A stretch of DNA of 64,000 bases from assembly GCF_033958435.1 (NCBI RefSeq), contig NC_134141.1, forward strand, positions 101,411,001 to 101,475,000, given 5' to 3'. Within the stretch, counting starts at the first letter, position 1. Each line of letters begins with the position of its first letter. The DNA is from Carettochelys insculpta. Taxonomy: Eukaryota; Chordata; Testudines; Carettochelyidae. The notes under the pieces were generated by a model. That model was given only the letters and a program-made list of their open reading frames with translations, was not told the origin of the DNA and made no database searches. The translations under genes were made by a program, and so were the position numbers. Shown piece by piece: positions 23,907 through 33,586 of this stretch.

Positions 23907-24094
23907 CAACATTCCCTGTAAGCTGTGCATTTGAGCAGCCATCCAAGAGAGATTCAAACGCTGCCCAGCTGATTAGCCAAGCACCCACAGCCAGCTGTGT
24001 GTGTTTTTACTGATGGTGAATGCCTGCATGTGCTTCAGTGCATGTAATACAATGTGTTCCACCCATGCATGAAAAAAAATTAGAGGGAACACTG
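23907..24094. mobile_element. short hAT-type MITE with 8-bp TSD
   Basis: The left end CAACATTCCCTGTAAGCTG and the reverse complement of the right end (CAGTGTTCCCTCTAAT) are related terminal inverted repeats. GTGCTGAT at 23899-23906 and GTGCTGGG at 24095-24102 match at 6 of 8 positions and fit the 8-bp duplication of hAT elements. 188 bp, no coding sequence. Confidence 0.65.
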
Positions 24095-24102
24095 GTGCTG
24101 GG

Positions 24103-25075
24103 GCAATATTATGCATATATCTATTACAGTCTATATCTGTTACAGTCCTCTTCTTTCTTTACCTCATCACAGAAAAAATTTTGCCTGTGAAGCAACTAGA
24201 TGTGTCACCTTGGAACTAGTTCAGCAAACAAATGCATTTAGTGGAGTGATATTCTTTACTAAAAATGTATGTGGTATTTATGTGTTGGGTTGCAAACAAA
24301 CATTTGCTGTATTACAACAGTAGCTCCCTGTGCTGCTCTAGAATCTCTGTGAGAAGGATGACAAATGAAAGGGCTGAGATTCTGGCATTTACCAAAGCGG
24401 TTATGCGAGACTTTCCTATTTGACTTGTATGCGCTGTAACCTTTGGAATAAGATATACCTGAAAAAGAAAGCAGCAAAGATGCAGGTGCATCACAAAGTT
24501 ATGTCCCAAAGGATAACAAGATTCACACTGAGTATGAACAGATTTCTGCAAAACTCAGCAAAATTAGGATTTCTGCAGGGTTGGGACAGTGAGTTATGCT
24601 AGACTCTTTTGCTTTGAATGTGTGTATGTGTGAAAACCACCAAACTCAGGTACCATTAACCTGAGTGCTCATCTTAAGTGCCTGGAGGGTCTAATTTGCA
24701 GATTTGCTGAGAACCACAGCTGGGCAAACATCTGATTTTTCAATTCATTGGCCATTCTGAAAACTTCTGTTTGGGTCAAACTATAGGGATTTTTTTTAGT
24801 TGTCAGTGAATCAAAAGAGTCAGAAAAATTTCATTCTGGGTCCAACAAAATATTTCATCGAGGTTATTTTTAAGGAAAGCAAAGGAAATGAAGAGCTATT
24901 TTCAAAAACACAGCTGGAGGAGTGGGAAATTTTAGTTCCCTCTTTCCCCTATCCATACAGTTTTGCCTAGTGGTTAGGGCACTCACTTGAGTTTAAAAGG
25001 CCCATTCTGGAACATGGTCTTGATCCCAATTGTCTTGTGTAAGTGAGGAGGGCATGGCAGGGGAAGGGAGAGACT
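24103..25075. other. no gene; possible tRNA-derived SINE relic at 24962-25065
   Basis: TAGTGGTTAGGGCACTCAC near 24971 looks like a pol III A box as in tRNA-derived SINEs, and GATCCCAATT about 50 bp later could be a worn B box. It is too decayed to class. The rest is unrecognised. Confidence 0.3.
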
Positions 25076-26107
25076 GAGGGCTTGTCTACACGGTGTGTGT
25101 TTTTTCAGAACACCCCCCCCCCCGACACCCCTTGAAAGCATCCACGCAGCCAAGCAGGATAATTCAAGATGAGTGTTTTTACCTTCAAAATAATTACTCC
25201 ATTTCAGAGAATGACTTTTGCCAAATGCCCCACCTCCACTCTCAAGGTGTAAAAGGAATGTGTGTGAACAAAGCACGGCTATTATCAGCTCATGCGATGG
25301 CTCGTTTTCAATGCTGTGGCTGTGATACATGTAGGCTTCCTTCAGTCTGCATAGACTATGGATCGCGCCTTTTAAAGTTTCAATTGAGGGCTTCATTTAC
25401 AGCGTCTATTGTGACTATAAAGACCCACACGAGAGTGACAGTCCGTGCTGCATCTCTTGCAGATGTGGTGGGTGTCTGGCAAGTCCTTATTGTGCTTCCT
25501 GTGCACTCGCTTCTCCTCTGCTAGCTGTCTGATCTTCAGCTCGCCCTGCTGAAGGCCCTTGTGTAACCCCTGCCTCCATCTGCTGTGGTTGTCTGCTAGT
25601 TCTTCCCAACTGTCCAGCTCGATGTCTACCTCTCTGAGGTCTCTCTTGCAGACATTTTTGTAATGCAGCTGGGGGTGTCCGGGAGATCTTTTGTCAGAGG
25701 CTAGCTCACCATACAGGATGTCTTTTGGAATCCTTCCATCATTCATCCTGTGGACGTGGCCAAGCCAGCGGAGTCGATGCTGCCTGAGGAGGGTGTGCAT
25801 GGTTGGGATTCCAGCTTGCTCAAGGACGGCGGTGTTGGTCAGTCTGTCCTTCCATGATATTCCAAGGATGCACCTGAGGCAGCGCAAGTGGAAGACGTTC
25901 AGCCTCTTTTCCTGGCGGGCATACAGGGTCCAAGTCTCGCTGCCATAAAGGAGGGTGCTGAGGATGCAGGCTTTGTGGCTGTGAACTGTAGCTGTAAATG
26001 AGAATGCTCCCTTTCACAATGCTGTGGCTATGTGAAGGTGATTTTCTGACATTATTTGAAATGTCAAAATAAGTAACGTTGAAGAAACCCTGCAGTGTAG
26101 ACATAGC
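25076..26107. mobile_element. MITE interrupted by a LINE insertion
   Basis: The left end GAGGGCTTGTCTACAC and the right end (reverse complement GGCTATGTCTACACTGCAGG) belong to the local MITE group. Removing the LINE insertion at 25322-26016 and one TSD copy leaves about 325 bp. A poly-C run lies at 25114-25124. Confidence 0.65.
25322..26016 (-). pseudogene. 5'-truncated LINE, ORF2 C-terminus with zinc finger
   Basis: CAATGCTGTGGCT occurs at 25309-25321 and 26017-26029, a 13-bp TSD. On the minus strand the insert encodes the end of a LINE ORF2: STLLYGSETWTL, FHLRCLRCILGISW, LRQHRLRWLGHVHRM, a basic stretch, and a terminal CKRCSTDCHSRVGLYSHNRRC, a CCHC/CCHH-type zinc finger. This region follows the RT and is thought to bind template RNA or target DNA. 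The frame is open for 164 codons, so the copy is fairly young, but everything before it is missing. The LINE clade is not assigned. A second piece of the family is at 17229-17440. Confidence 0.8.
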
Positions 26108-26164
26108 CTGGAAAATATGAAGAGTCACTAGGCTAGAAGAACTCTATAACCTACAGATTAGAGC

Positions 26165-26303
26165 ACTCAGGCTTTGTCTACATTAGCAATTGAGCAATAA
26201 AACTTTTGTGGTTCACAGATGCTTAACCCACCCTACTTAAATGACAAAAGCTTCGCCATGAGGCAAGTACTAGTATAAACAGTGCATTGTGAGCAGGAGT
26301 CAT
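26165..26303. mobile_element. MITE fragment next to a PLE insertion
   Basis: CAGGCTTTGTCTACATTAGC begins like the local MITE ends. The matching right end is not found, possibly because the PLE at 26317 inserted there. Tentative. Confidence 0.35.
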
Positions 26304-26403
26304 CTTTAACAGGAGACTGACATCTGGATTTCTACATTCAGTGCTTCTGCAACCATGCACAACTCACATTATATGCAAACACCACCAAATGAGACACAGT
26401 CTC

Positions 26404-28264
26404 AACTATGCTGAATGCTATGCTGTCCAGGGCCTCAAAAATAACCCAGACTTTATAATCAAACCAGGTGACAAAGAGGGTGCTGATGTCATCATAAATA
26501 AGTCAGACTATGAACAGGAGGCAGCCACACAACTTTCGAACACCACATTTTACAGCCCTCTCCCCTCTGATCCCTCTTGGAAATTCCAAAAGAAACTTCA
26601 CCATCTACTTAAGGAACTCCCTGCCTCTCCTCGGGACCTTATTGACTCACATACACCATCTGAGCTCCAGCCTGGATTATTCTATTTACTTCTTAGAATC
26701 CACAAATCTGTAAACCCCAGATGCCCTATCATTTCGGGTATTTGCACCCTTACTACCGGACTGTCCAGCTTTGTAGACTTCCTCCTCAAACCCTATGCCA
26801 CCAACACTCTCAGCTACCTCTGAGGTACCACTGACTTCCTGAGGAAATTAGAAAACATTGGAAAACTTCCTGACAATACCATCCTTGCCACCATGGATGT
26901 AGAGGCTCTCTGTATTAATATTCCACATGAAGATGGACTACAAGCAATCAGGAATACCATCCCTGACATTATGACAGCTAATCTGGTGTCTGGCCTCTGT
27001 AACTTTGTTCTCACCCATAATTATTTTTGACTGGGGACAATTTATGCCTCCAGATTAGTGGCACTGCAATGGGTACCTGCATGGCCCCACAATATGCTAA
27101 TATATTTATAGCTGACTTGGAACAACAATTCCTCAGTTCTCATCCCCTATTGCCCCTCCTTTACTTACGATATATCAATGACATCTTTATCATTTGGACC
27201 CATGGTAAAGGGACTCTCGAAGAATTCCACAGTGACTTTAACAATCTGCACCCCACCATCAATTTATGCCGTGACTACTCCACATGAAAGATACATTTCC
27301 TGGACATTACAGTACAAATCACTGATGGCCTGATCAATACCACTCTCTATTGGAAACCCACTGACCACTACACTTACCGACATGCTTCTAGCTTCTATCC
27401 TGCACACAAAACACAATCCATCATTTACCATCAAGCTCTGAGATGCATCTGCTCTGATCCTACTGACGGAGACCAGAAATTACAAGATCTCTACCAAACA
27501 TTCATAAACCTGAATTACCCACTGGGAGAAGTAAAAAACCAAATCCACAGGGCCAGATGAATACCCAGAAACCTACTACTCCAAGACAGGCTCAAAAAAG
27601 CCAATAACAGAACACCACTTGTCATTACCTACAGCCCCCAACTCAAACCACTTCAACACATCATTAAAGACATACAACCTATCCTAAATCATGGTGCCAC
27701 AGTCCAGAAGGCCCTAGGTGACAGGCCTGTTCTTTCCTATAGACAACCTCCCAACCTTATGAGGATTCTCACTAGCAACCACAGGCTATACCATAATAAT
27801 ACTAATCCTGGAACTTTTCTTTGCAACAAGCCCTCTTGCCAACTTTGTTCACATATCTATTCTCGAGATATCATCACTGGACCTAATCATGTTAATTACA
27901 GAATCAGAGACACATTCTCCTGCTCCTCAACTAACATAATACATGCCATTATCTGCCAACGATGCCCACACACCATGTATATAGGACAGACTGCAAACAC
28001 TCTTCCACAAAGAATGAATGGACATAGAACAGGCATAAAAAATCTCCAAATACACACAGTTGTCAGTCAGCACTTTAATGGCCATTCTGTTAAAGACCTG
28101 AAAGTTTGTGTTGTACTGAAAAGGGAATTTTATAACCATCTACAGAGGGAATGCTCAAAACTCACATTCATATTCAAATTCGACACATTAACGTGGTTTG
28201 AACAGGGACAGCAATTACCTCACCCATTATGTGGACTCTTTTACATACTTAGAAGTTTTATCTA
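26404..28264 (+). pseudogene. PLE polyprotein pseudogene: RT plus GIY-YIG endonuclease
   Basis: Blocks in order: FIIKPGDKEGADVIINKSDY, GLFYLLLRIHKSVNPRCPI, ATMDVEALCINIP (motif A), LQISGTAMGT (motif B), LLYLRYINDIFIIW (motif C, where the second catalytic Asp of IDD is Asn), CNKPSCQLC (Cys pair linker), then CQRCPHTMYIGQTANTL and RMNGHR of the GIY-YIG fold. Lesions include TGA at 26821 and 27028, a frameshift near 27027, TGA at about 27285 and another near 27557. At the last, copy D has CGA, so it looks like CpG decay. RT activity is excluded by the Asn change and the stops. Confidence 0.85.
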
Positions 28265-28405
28265 ACTCTTAAGTTCCCCACCCCACACTGTCCCTCTGCT
28301 CTTCTGATTTGCCAACTTTGATAACAATTTTTCTGGTTTGTCAACCTGGATAGCAATTTTTGGACCTCTGTGCTTTATATATTCAGTCTGTTCTGGTAAG
28401 GCTAT

Positions 28406-28447
28406 TGAGCGGAAGAAGTGGGTCTGTCCCATGAAAGTGCATCACCT
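28406..28447 (+). ncRNA. hammerhead-like motif of PLE copy A (family A), worn
   Basis: The core reads CGGAAGA in place of CTGAAGA. GTGGG-TCTGT-CCCAT still forms most of helix II, followed by GAAA, then GTGCATCACC. Two core changes make activity unlikely. It lies at the expected place, just before the AATAAATTATTTCGTTAGTC tail. Confidence 0.6.
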
Positions 28448-28548
28448 AATAAATTATTTCGTTAGTCTTTCAAGTGCTACATGACTGCCTTTTTGTTTTG
28501 ATAGAATACAGGCTAACACGGCCATCTCTCTGTCACTTTAACAGGAGA

Positions 28549-29192
28549 GAATGAGAAAGACTTGTGAAGTTACACACTCTTTTTTTTTTTTGCAATATGT
28601 TTCTGAATTGGGGCATGTAACATATCACTGGACAGCTTGTAAATCCCTAAATGTGTATATTAGTGTGCATGTGTCTTTCCTATATTTGAAGTTAGAACTA
28701 TGAAGTATCAACCTCTTTATTGACATAAGTGTTAGTGAAAAACACTAGTGGTACTTAAGGAACTTAATGGTCCAGTGTTCGAGATGATGATCTGTCAGTA
28801 GTCTTGTTTTTCTGGTAAACCTGGACTATGATTGGTCCTGTCAAGACACGTGGCCAGGTCCCCTGATGTTGGAACCCATTCTGAATGTAGTACTGTTCCA
28901 TGAGAGCATGAAAGGGTTGAAGCCATACTCAAAGGATTCCTGCCTTGGGCAAAATCTATTTATAGGCAAGGAACCAAAAGATAGGGGAGTTATCAGTTGG
29001 GAGGTATCAAGACACTTGCTACTTCTCACCAGAATGACTGCTGAAAACATCTGAGATTCAATAGTGGGTAGACTCCAGTCCAAGGTAGGAGATTTCCTCA
29101 GTTTTGAGGAAAAAAATAATTCAAACTACTACTAGGGAAAGGAATTGCACATTACAAGTTTCTTATGGTACTATGCTTAGCTGGCCCGTTAC
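28549..29192. other. possible retroelement-derived sequence, unassigned
   Basis: Continuous with 29461-29950 before the PLE tail inserted at 29205. It contains a TATTTATAGGC word and no recognisable coding. It may be part of an LTR-type element, but no paired LTR or TSD was found. Confidence 0.25.
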
Positions 29193-29204
29193 TTACTTTA
29201 ATCT

Positions 29205-29448
29205 AAAAAAAAAATACCCAAAGCAATCATGTAGTACCTTAAAGACTAACAATTTCATTTATTAGGGAATGAGCTTTCATGGGTAAAACCCACTTCATCA
29301 GATTTAGAGCAAAAATAAATCTTTAGTCCATAAGGTGCTACAGGACTGCTTGTTAGTTGTGTTTTTTTCTGTTTTTTGTTTTGTTTTTGTTTTTGTCTTT
29401 GGATTTTTGGTGAAACAATGACTAACATGGCTACCCCTCTGAAACTAT
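29205..29448. mobile_element. PLE tail insertion, family D, inverted pair with TSD
   Basis: TTACTTTAATCT (29193-29204) and TTACTTTGATCT (29449-29460) form a 12-bp TSD with one mismatch. The left part is a minus-strand tail with a complete hammerhead-like motif (29268-29305). The right part is a plus-strand tail without the motif, with TAGTCCATAAGGTGCTACAG, a T/G-rich run, and ACTAACATGGCTACCCCTCT at the end. Confidence 0.8.
29268..29305 (-). ncRNA. hammerhead-ribozyme-like motif, family D
   Basis: On the minus strand: AAAT (helix I, 5' side), CTGATGA, one extra A, helix II GTGGGT-TTT-ACCCAT, GAAA, GCT, C, then ATT (helix I, 3' side; AAT pairs with ATT). The conserved core is complete. Stem III is reduced to the self-complementary AGCT, so cleavage, if any, would need a dimer. 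Confidence 0.65.
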
Positions 29449-29460
29449 TTACTTTGATCT

Positions 29461-29950
29461 GTCTGCCATCACTTGCAACCATTTAAATTATACTTTTTGT
29501 ACTTAATAAAATCACTTCCGTTCGTTATTAAACTCAGGGGTAATCATTTACCAGGGAGAGGGCGCAACGGCTGTGCATCTCTCTTTCGTTGGTAAAGGGG
29601 ATGAACTCATGAGTTTGCTTGGTGTAAAACTTTTATGTAGTGTAAGACAATTTTATTTGGATTTCTGATCCAAATGGTGCTGTGCACCTAGGTGCTGTGT
29701 TAAATCCCTGTCACTGAGCCTTCCCAGAGCTGGGCTGCTCTTAGTGTCTGTGTTGTTCTGCTGTGGGCTGCAACTTTAACTCTGTGCCATTGCTAGGGGA
29801 AACCAGGGCGGAGGTTCTGGCTCAGCACGACAGGTGATGGGGCACCCCAGAGGGTAGAGACAAAGGCTCAATAGTATGATCAGCTCATGAAATGACCATC
29901 TCAAGTGAATGTCTCTGACCCAGCCTGTCACAGGACCCATTTCATAATAT
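29461..29950. other. possible LTR-type element remnant
   Basis: CTTAATAAAATCACTTCCG, then TTATTAAACTCAGGGGTAAT and a GGGAGAGGGCGCAACG stretch, resemble the end of an LTR (polyadenylation word followed by U5-like sequence), but no partner LTR, TG..CA ends or duplication were found. Low confidence. Confidence 0.2.
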
Positions 29951-29959
29951 GTTTACTAC

Positions 29960-30070
29960 AGCCAGGATGTTAACCTAGGACAGGAGGAGGCCAGGATTCA
30001 GGTCCCTACTTCAGAGCAGGGACTGGAACCTGGGTTCCTGTGAGTGGCATAACCACAGGGCTAAATGCTA
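29960..30070 (-). repeat. possible tRNA-derived SINE relic
   Basis: On the minus strand, TGTGGTTATGCCACTC (A-box-like) is followed by AGGTTCCAGTCCC (B-box-like) at about the right distance. There is no 3' tail to define the family. Placed by box resemblance only. Confidence 0.3.
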
Positions 30071-30622
30071 TCAACACTTTACGTCATTTGATACCTAAAT
30101 CCTCTTGTGAACATAGCCTGACAAGTCAAAACAGAACATCTTATTAATGACAAAGAGACCTGGTTTGATATTTCCCAAATATTCCTGTTTTGAACAAAAT
30201 AATTTGCTGAATTTAATATGAATTCACTTTGGCTGCGTCTACACTAGCAACTTGGGCCTTTTCTGAGAGAATCTGCGGAGTTTCTACACACAAATTGCAC
30301 TCTTTCAATCTGAAATCAAAAGAACGCATCACTTTTTCTGGTGGCCCTCTTCTTTTCCCAGATGAGGGAGAGTGCCTCTTTCCGAAAGATTCTTTTGAAA
30401 AAAAAAGTGTGTAGATGCCCCAGGGGCCCTTTTTCGAAAGAGCAGTCTTCATGGTGCCGGATTTTTCAATCCCCAGCCCGTTCTTTCAAAAGAGCGTTGG
30501 CTGTGTGGATGCTCCCTCGAAAGAGTGGATCAATTTTTTTTAATCTGCTTTTTTGTGTGTGGATGCACTCTTTCAAAAGAAGTTTTTTCTGAAGAGCTGT
30601 TCTGGAAGGACTTCTTCCAAAG

Positions 30623-30652
30623 GACCACTATAGACCACTATAGACCACTATA
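30623..30652. repeat. 10-bp repeat, three copies, at the CR1 junction
   Basis: GACCACTATA is present three times in direct tandem, ending exactly where the CR1 sequence starts. The MITE alone would be expected to have one copy, since TATAGTGTA follows the CR1. The expansion may come from slippage during CR1 integration. Confidence 0.75.
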
Positions 30653-31357
30653 AAAAAGGGATCGATAATAAGACAAAAGATATCATACTTCCCCTATATA
30701 AAACTATGGTACGCCCACATCTCGAGTACTGCGTGCAGATGTGGTCTCCTCACCTCAAAAAAGATATATTGGCATTAGAAAAGGTTCATAAAAGGGCGAC
30801 TAAGATGATTAGGGGCTTGGAAAGGGTCCCATATGGGGAGAGGCTAGAGAGACTGGGACTTTTCAGTTTGGAAAAAAGGCGATTGAGGGGCGATATGATA
30901 GAGGTATATAAAAATCATGAATGGTGTGGAGAAAGTGAATATAGAAAAATTATTTTCCTTTTCCCATAATACAAGAACTAGGGGACACCAAATGAAATTG
31001 ATGGGTAGTAGGTTCAAAACTAATAAAAGGAAATTTTTCTTCACACAGCGCACAGTCAACCTGTGGAACTCCTTGCCCGAGGAGGCTGTGAAGGCCAGGA
31101 CTCTATTAGGGTTTAAAAAAGAGCTTGATAAATTTTTGCAGGTCAGGTCCATAAATGGCTATTAGCCAGGGATAAAGTATGGTGCCCTAGCCTTCATAAC
31201 AAGGGCAGGAGATGGATGGCAGGAGATAAATCACTTGTCTTCTGTTCTCCTTCTCTGGGGCACCTGGCATTGGCCACCGTCGGCAGATGGGATGCTGGGC
31301 TTGATGGACCTTTGGTCTGACCCAGTATGGCCATTCTTATGTTCTTATGTTCTTATA
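30653..31357 (+). pseudogene. 5'-truncated CR1 LINE, ORF2 C-terminus and 3' end
   Basis: Nearly identical (a few differences per hundred bases by eye) to 52360-53062 of the large CR1. It encodes [38 protein letters not shown] and the natural C-terminus [14 protein letters not shown] with stop at 31163-31165, then the GGACCTTTGGTCTGACCC-type 3' end and about three copies of the ATGTTCTT octamer. One extra A near 30911 shifts the frame. The low divergence implies that the two copies share a recent source. Confidence 0.9.
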
Positions 31358-31371
31358 GTGTAAATGTAGCC

Positions 31372-32061
31372 TTTGTGTTTCAGTCCACCCAAACAAGCAG
31401 GATCATTTCACCCAGCTGTACTGAATACCCAGTTCCAGCTGCAGTTAGTGGGTGTCACAGATGGTTGGTGCTTCTGAAAAATTCAGGCCTGAAGTGTCAC
31501 AGATTAGATACCTTCTCAAAGAGGCACTCCTTCTCCAGGACTCTTTTGTAGATTTTGGCTTTAATCTCCATGGAGTCACGCACTGCTATCTCACACAGGA
31601 GCTGAGCAAATAAACTCAAGGATGTTTGTGAGACACTCTGAAACTATAGTAACAAGCACTGTAGAGAAGCTCATGGGGAAATGGATAATTCCATATTCAA
31701 CACAGGCTTTGTATGGCAAGTGGTAAACAAGACAAGACCACACACTGAATGATGAGAATAAGAATTGAATAATAAGAGCTGCTTCATTCACTAAATGCCA
31801 TCCCATCAGAATGCAGAATGAAGCTGGGATCCTGAGGGATAGTGTGCAATTGTGTAATTATATGCTATAGGTGGGATTTTTTTAAAGCACCTAAGTGACT
31901 TGTGGCCTCTCTGTATGATAATGCATATATGGGGCAAAATTAAAGTTGCATGGGCAAACTTGTCAGTTGTCTTTGCAATTGTAATAATATTTTTAAAATA
32001 AGTTTTTTTGTCAAATGATAAGATTAACACAAAAATTCAAAAGGGGAAATGTAACATGTCC
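31372..32061. other. no recognised feature
   Basis: AT-rich spacer without coding or repeat evidence. Confidence 0.45.
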
Positions 32062-32475
32062 CGTGACGCCCAGCCCCTTGGTCTAGGGCGGGCGGCAACA
32101 AAAAAAAGGGGGTTAGGGCACCAGCCCGTACTCAGTTCGGGCAGTCAGCGGCTCACTGCTACCACCATACAGGCCCCCAGCCCTCCGTCTAGGGCGGGGC
32201 AGCAGTTCAGAAGAGTTGTATAGTTCTGGGCCCAGCCCTCAGTCCAGGGCAGGGCAGCAGTCCCACGTAATAATACAGTTCTGGGCCCGGCCCTCAGTCC
32301 AGGGCGGGGGCAGCAGTTCACAAGAGTTAAGCACCGGCCCAGCCCTCAGTTTGGGGCAGGGCAGCAACACAAGGGTTAAACACCGGCCCAGCCCTCAGTT
32401 TGGGGCGGGGCAGCAACACAAGGGTTAAACACCGGCCCAGCCCTCAGTTTGGGGCGGGGCAGCAACACAAGGGTT
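32062..32475. repeat. GC-rich minisatellite, units of about 49 bp
   Basis: The word AAGGGTTAAACACCGGCCC (or AAGAGTTAAGCACCGGCCC) starts units at 32322, 32371 and 32420, with the next boundary at 32469, exactly 49 bp apart and nearly identical. Upstream, four to five longer and more diverged units share GGGCCCAGCCCTCAGTCCAG and GGGCAGCAG. The last units are nearly identical, so they arose most recently. Confidence 0.85.
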
Positions 32476-32575
32476 TACAGACAGGCTCAGCAGGGGCTGG
32501 CCCTGTCAAGGAGGGGGTAGGGGGTCGCAGGCCCTCCCACTCCACTGCAACCCAGCCCGGGGCCCTGGGGGTCAC

Positions 32576-33190
32576 TCACATGCAACCCCGGCAGTGGGGA
32601 TCCAGACCGCAACACACTGCCATTGGTTCGTGAGCGACGTTCCCCGGGCCACTTCCTACCTCACCCTCTGTTGGCGGCAGGTCCCAGTCCATCTGGTCGA
32701 GGGGTCCTCCTAGGTCGGTCTCCTCTGGGTCATGCACCTTTGGGGGCTCCGGCGAATCGTCCATAACAACGTCGTTAGGGTAGTCCGGCGGCGGCAATAC
32801 AGGAGACGCAAGGCGGTCCTGGGTCTGAGTGCTGTAAGGATCCGCCGGGACTCTGGGGCAGCCCGCTCCCGGGGCCTCTTCCAAGGCGGGGGGTCTCCGC
32901 CGGCGAGAAGGTCCTGGTAGGTCCGGGAAGTCCGGGTAGTCTCCTTGGGGCATACGGACCCGGGATTGCTTGGAGCCTCTGGGGGCCTGCTCCTCTGGCC
33001 TGGCCGGGCGGCTGCAGGCCCTCTCCCTTTGGCCCCGAGGAGCTCGTGCAGGCACGTCCTCCCTGCCCGGAGGCCCAGCCCCGAATGGTTCCTGAGTCCC
33101 GCCTTTGGCTCTTCTAGCCCTTGGGCCCGCCCTCTGAGGGGCGGGCCTCTGGTCTCCTGGCTCCGGCCCCGCCCACCAGGGCCTCTGCAT
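32576..33190 (-). CDS. proline-rich ORF of unknown origin
   Basis: An ATG-started frame of 204 codons in GC-rich sequence. The N-terminal half is rich in Pro, Arg, Gly and Ala. Then come YPDFPDLPGPSRRRRPPALEE and an acidic Asp/Pro-rich part (PPPDYPNDVVMDDSPEPPKV, DPEETDLGGPLDQMDWDLPP), ending with CCGLDPHCRGC. The acidic, non-repetitive second half looks more like real protein than the first. It may be an exon of a host gene or a capsid-like ORF of an unknown element. The adjoining minisatellite suggests an element or a promoter-like GC region. No family is recognised. Confidence 0.25.
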   Translation of the reverse strand: MQRPWWAGPEPGDQRPAPQRAGPRARRAKGGTQEPFGAGPPGREDVPARAPRGQRERACSRPARPEEQAPRGSKQSRVRMPQGDYPDFPDLPGPSRRRRPPALEEAPGAGCPRVPADPYSTQTQDRLASPVLPPPDYPNDVVMDDSPEPPKVHDPEETDLGGPLDQMDWDLPPTEGEVGSGPGNVAHEPMAVCCGLDPHCRGCM

Positions 33191-33329
33191 AGCCTCCCCT
33201 GCCTCCGGGTCTGCAGGAGGCCATACTGACTCACTACAGGAAATAAACGCCCTAAATACAAATCTTCCAATACAGGCATTTACAAGCTAATACTCGCATA
33301 TTAGCATCCCCTTCAGATGTGTCAGGAAG

Positions 33330-33578
33330 GGCTACAGTGTTAGTGTAGCTGTGTTGGCCATAGACATTAGAGAGTCAAGATGAGATAATATCTGTTATTG
33401 GGCCAAGTTCTGTGGGTGAGAGAGACAAGCTTTTGAGCTACACTGAGCTCCTTTTCTTCAGGTCACCTGTTCTAATCTTCAGGTGATCTGAAGAAGCGTA
33501 CTGAGTAGCTCAAAACTTGTCTCTCCCACTAACAGAATGTGGCCCAATAACACGCATCACCTCACACACCTTATCTCT
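33330..33578. mobile_element. PLE tail-only insertion, family C, inverted pair with 8-bp TSD
   Basis: TCAGGAAG flanks the insert at 33322-33329 and 33579-33586. The left part is a minus-strand tail with its core at 33455-33461 (CTGAAGA, helix II GAGCT-CAGTGT-AGCTC, AAAA for GAAA). The right part is a plus-strand tail with core at 33488-33494 (CTGAAGA, worn helix II, AAAA). Both continue into CTTGTCTCTC, a CAACAGAA-like word, GGCCCAATAA and TATCTC ends. Confidence 0.75.
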
Positions 33579-33586
33579 TCAGGAAG

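Larger units (their letters stand above)
26317..28535 (+). mobile_element. Penelope-like element, copy A, with 13-bp TSD
   Basis: CTTTAACAGGAGA flanks the element at 26304-26316 and 28536-28548. In order it has a degenerate RT, a Cys-rich linker, a GIY-YIG-type endonuclease region, a 3' untranslated region, a worn hammerhead-like motif (28406-28447) and the tail ending in CTAACACGGCCATCTCTCTGTC. Unlike most PLE pieces here it has no inverted tail at its 5' end. It is 5'-truncated within or before the RT N-terminal region. It inserted beside a MITE. Confidence 0.85.
30231..31371. mobile_element. MITE interrupted by CR1
   Basis: The left end GGCTGCGTCTACACTAGC and the right end (reverse complement GGCTACATTTACACTATA) belong to the local MITE group. 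The interior repeats CTTTCGAAAGAG-like words in both orientations. CR1 (about 30653-31357) sits near the right end, leaving a MITE of roughly 435 bp. Confidence 0.7.

Noticed and set aside
24962..25065. Functional tRNA gene
   Set aside because: Only an A-box-like word is clear; no cloverleaf or B box of adequate quality.
30231..30620. ORFs in the left part of the MITE
   Set aside because: Shadow frames in a palindromic non-coding element.
32062..32475. CRISPR-like array
   Set aside because: The units are contiguous tandem copies without unique spacers, in a vertebrate genome.
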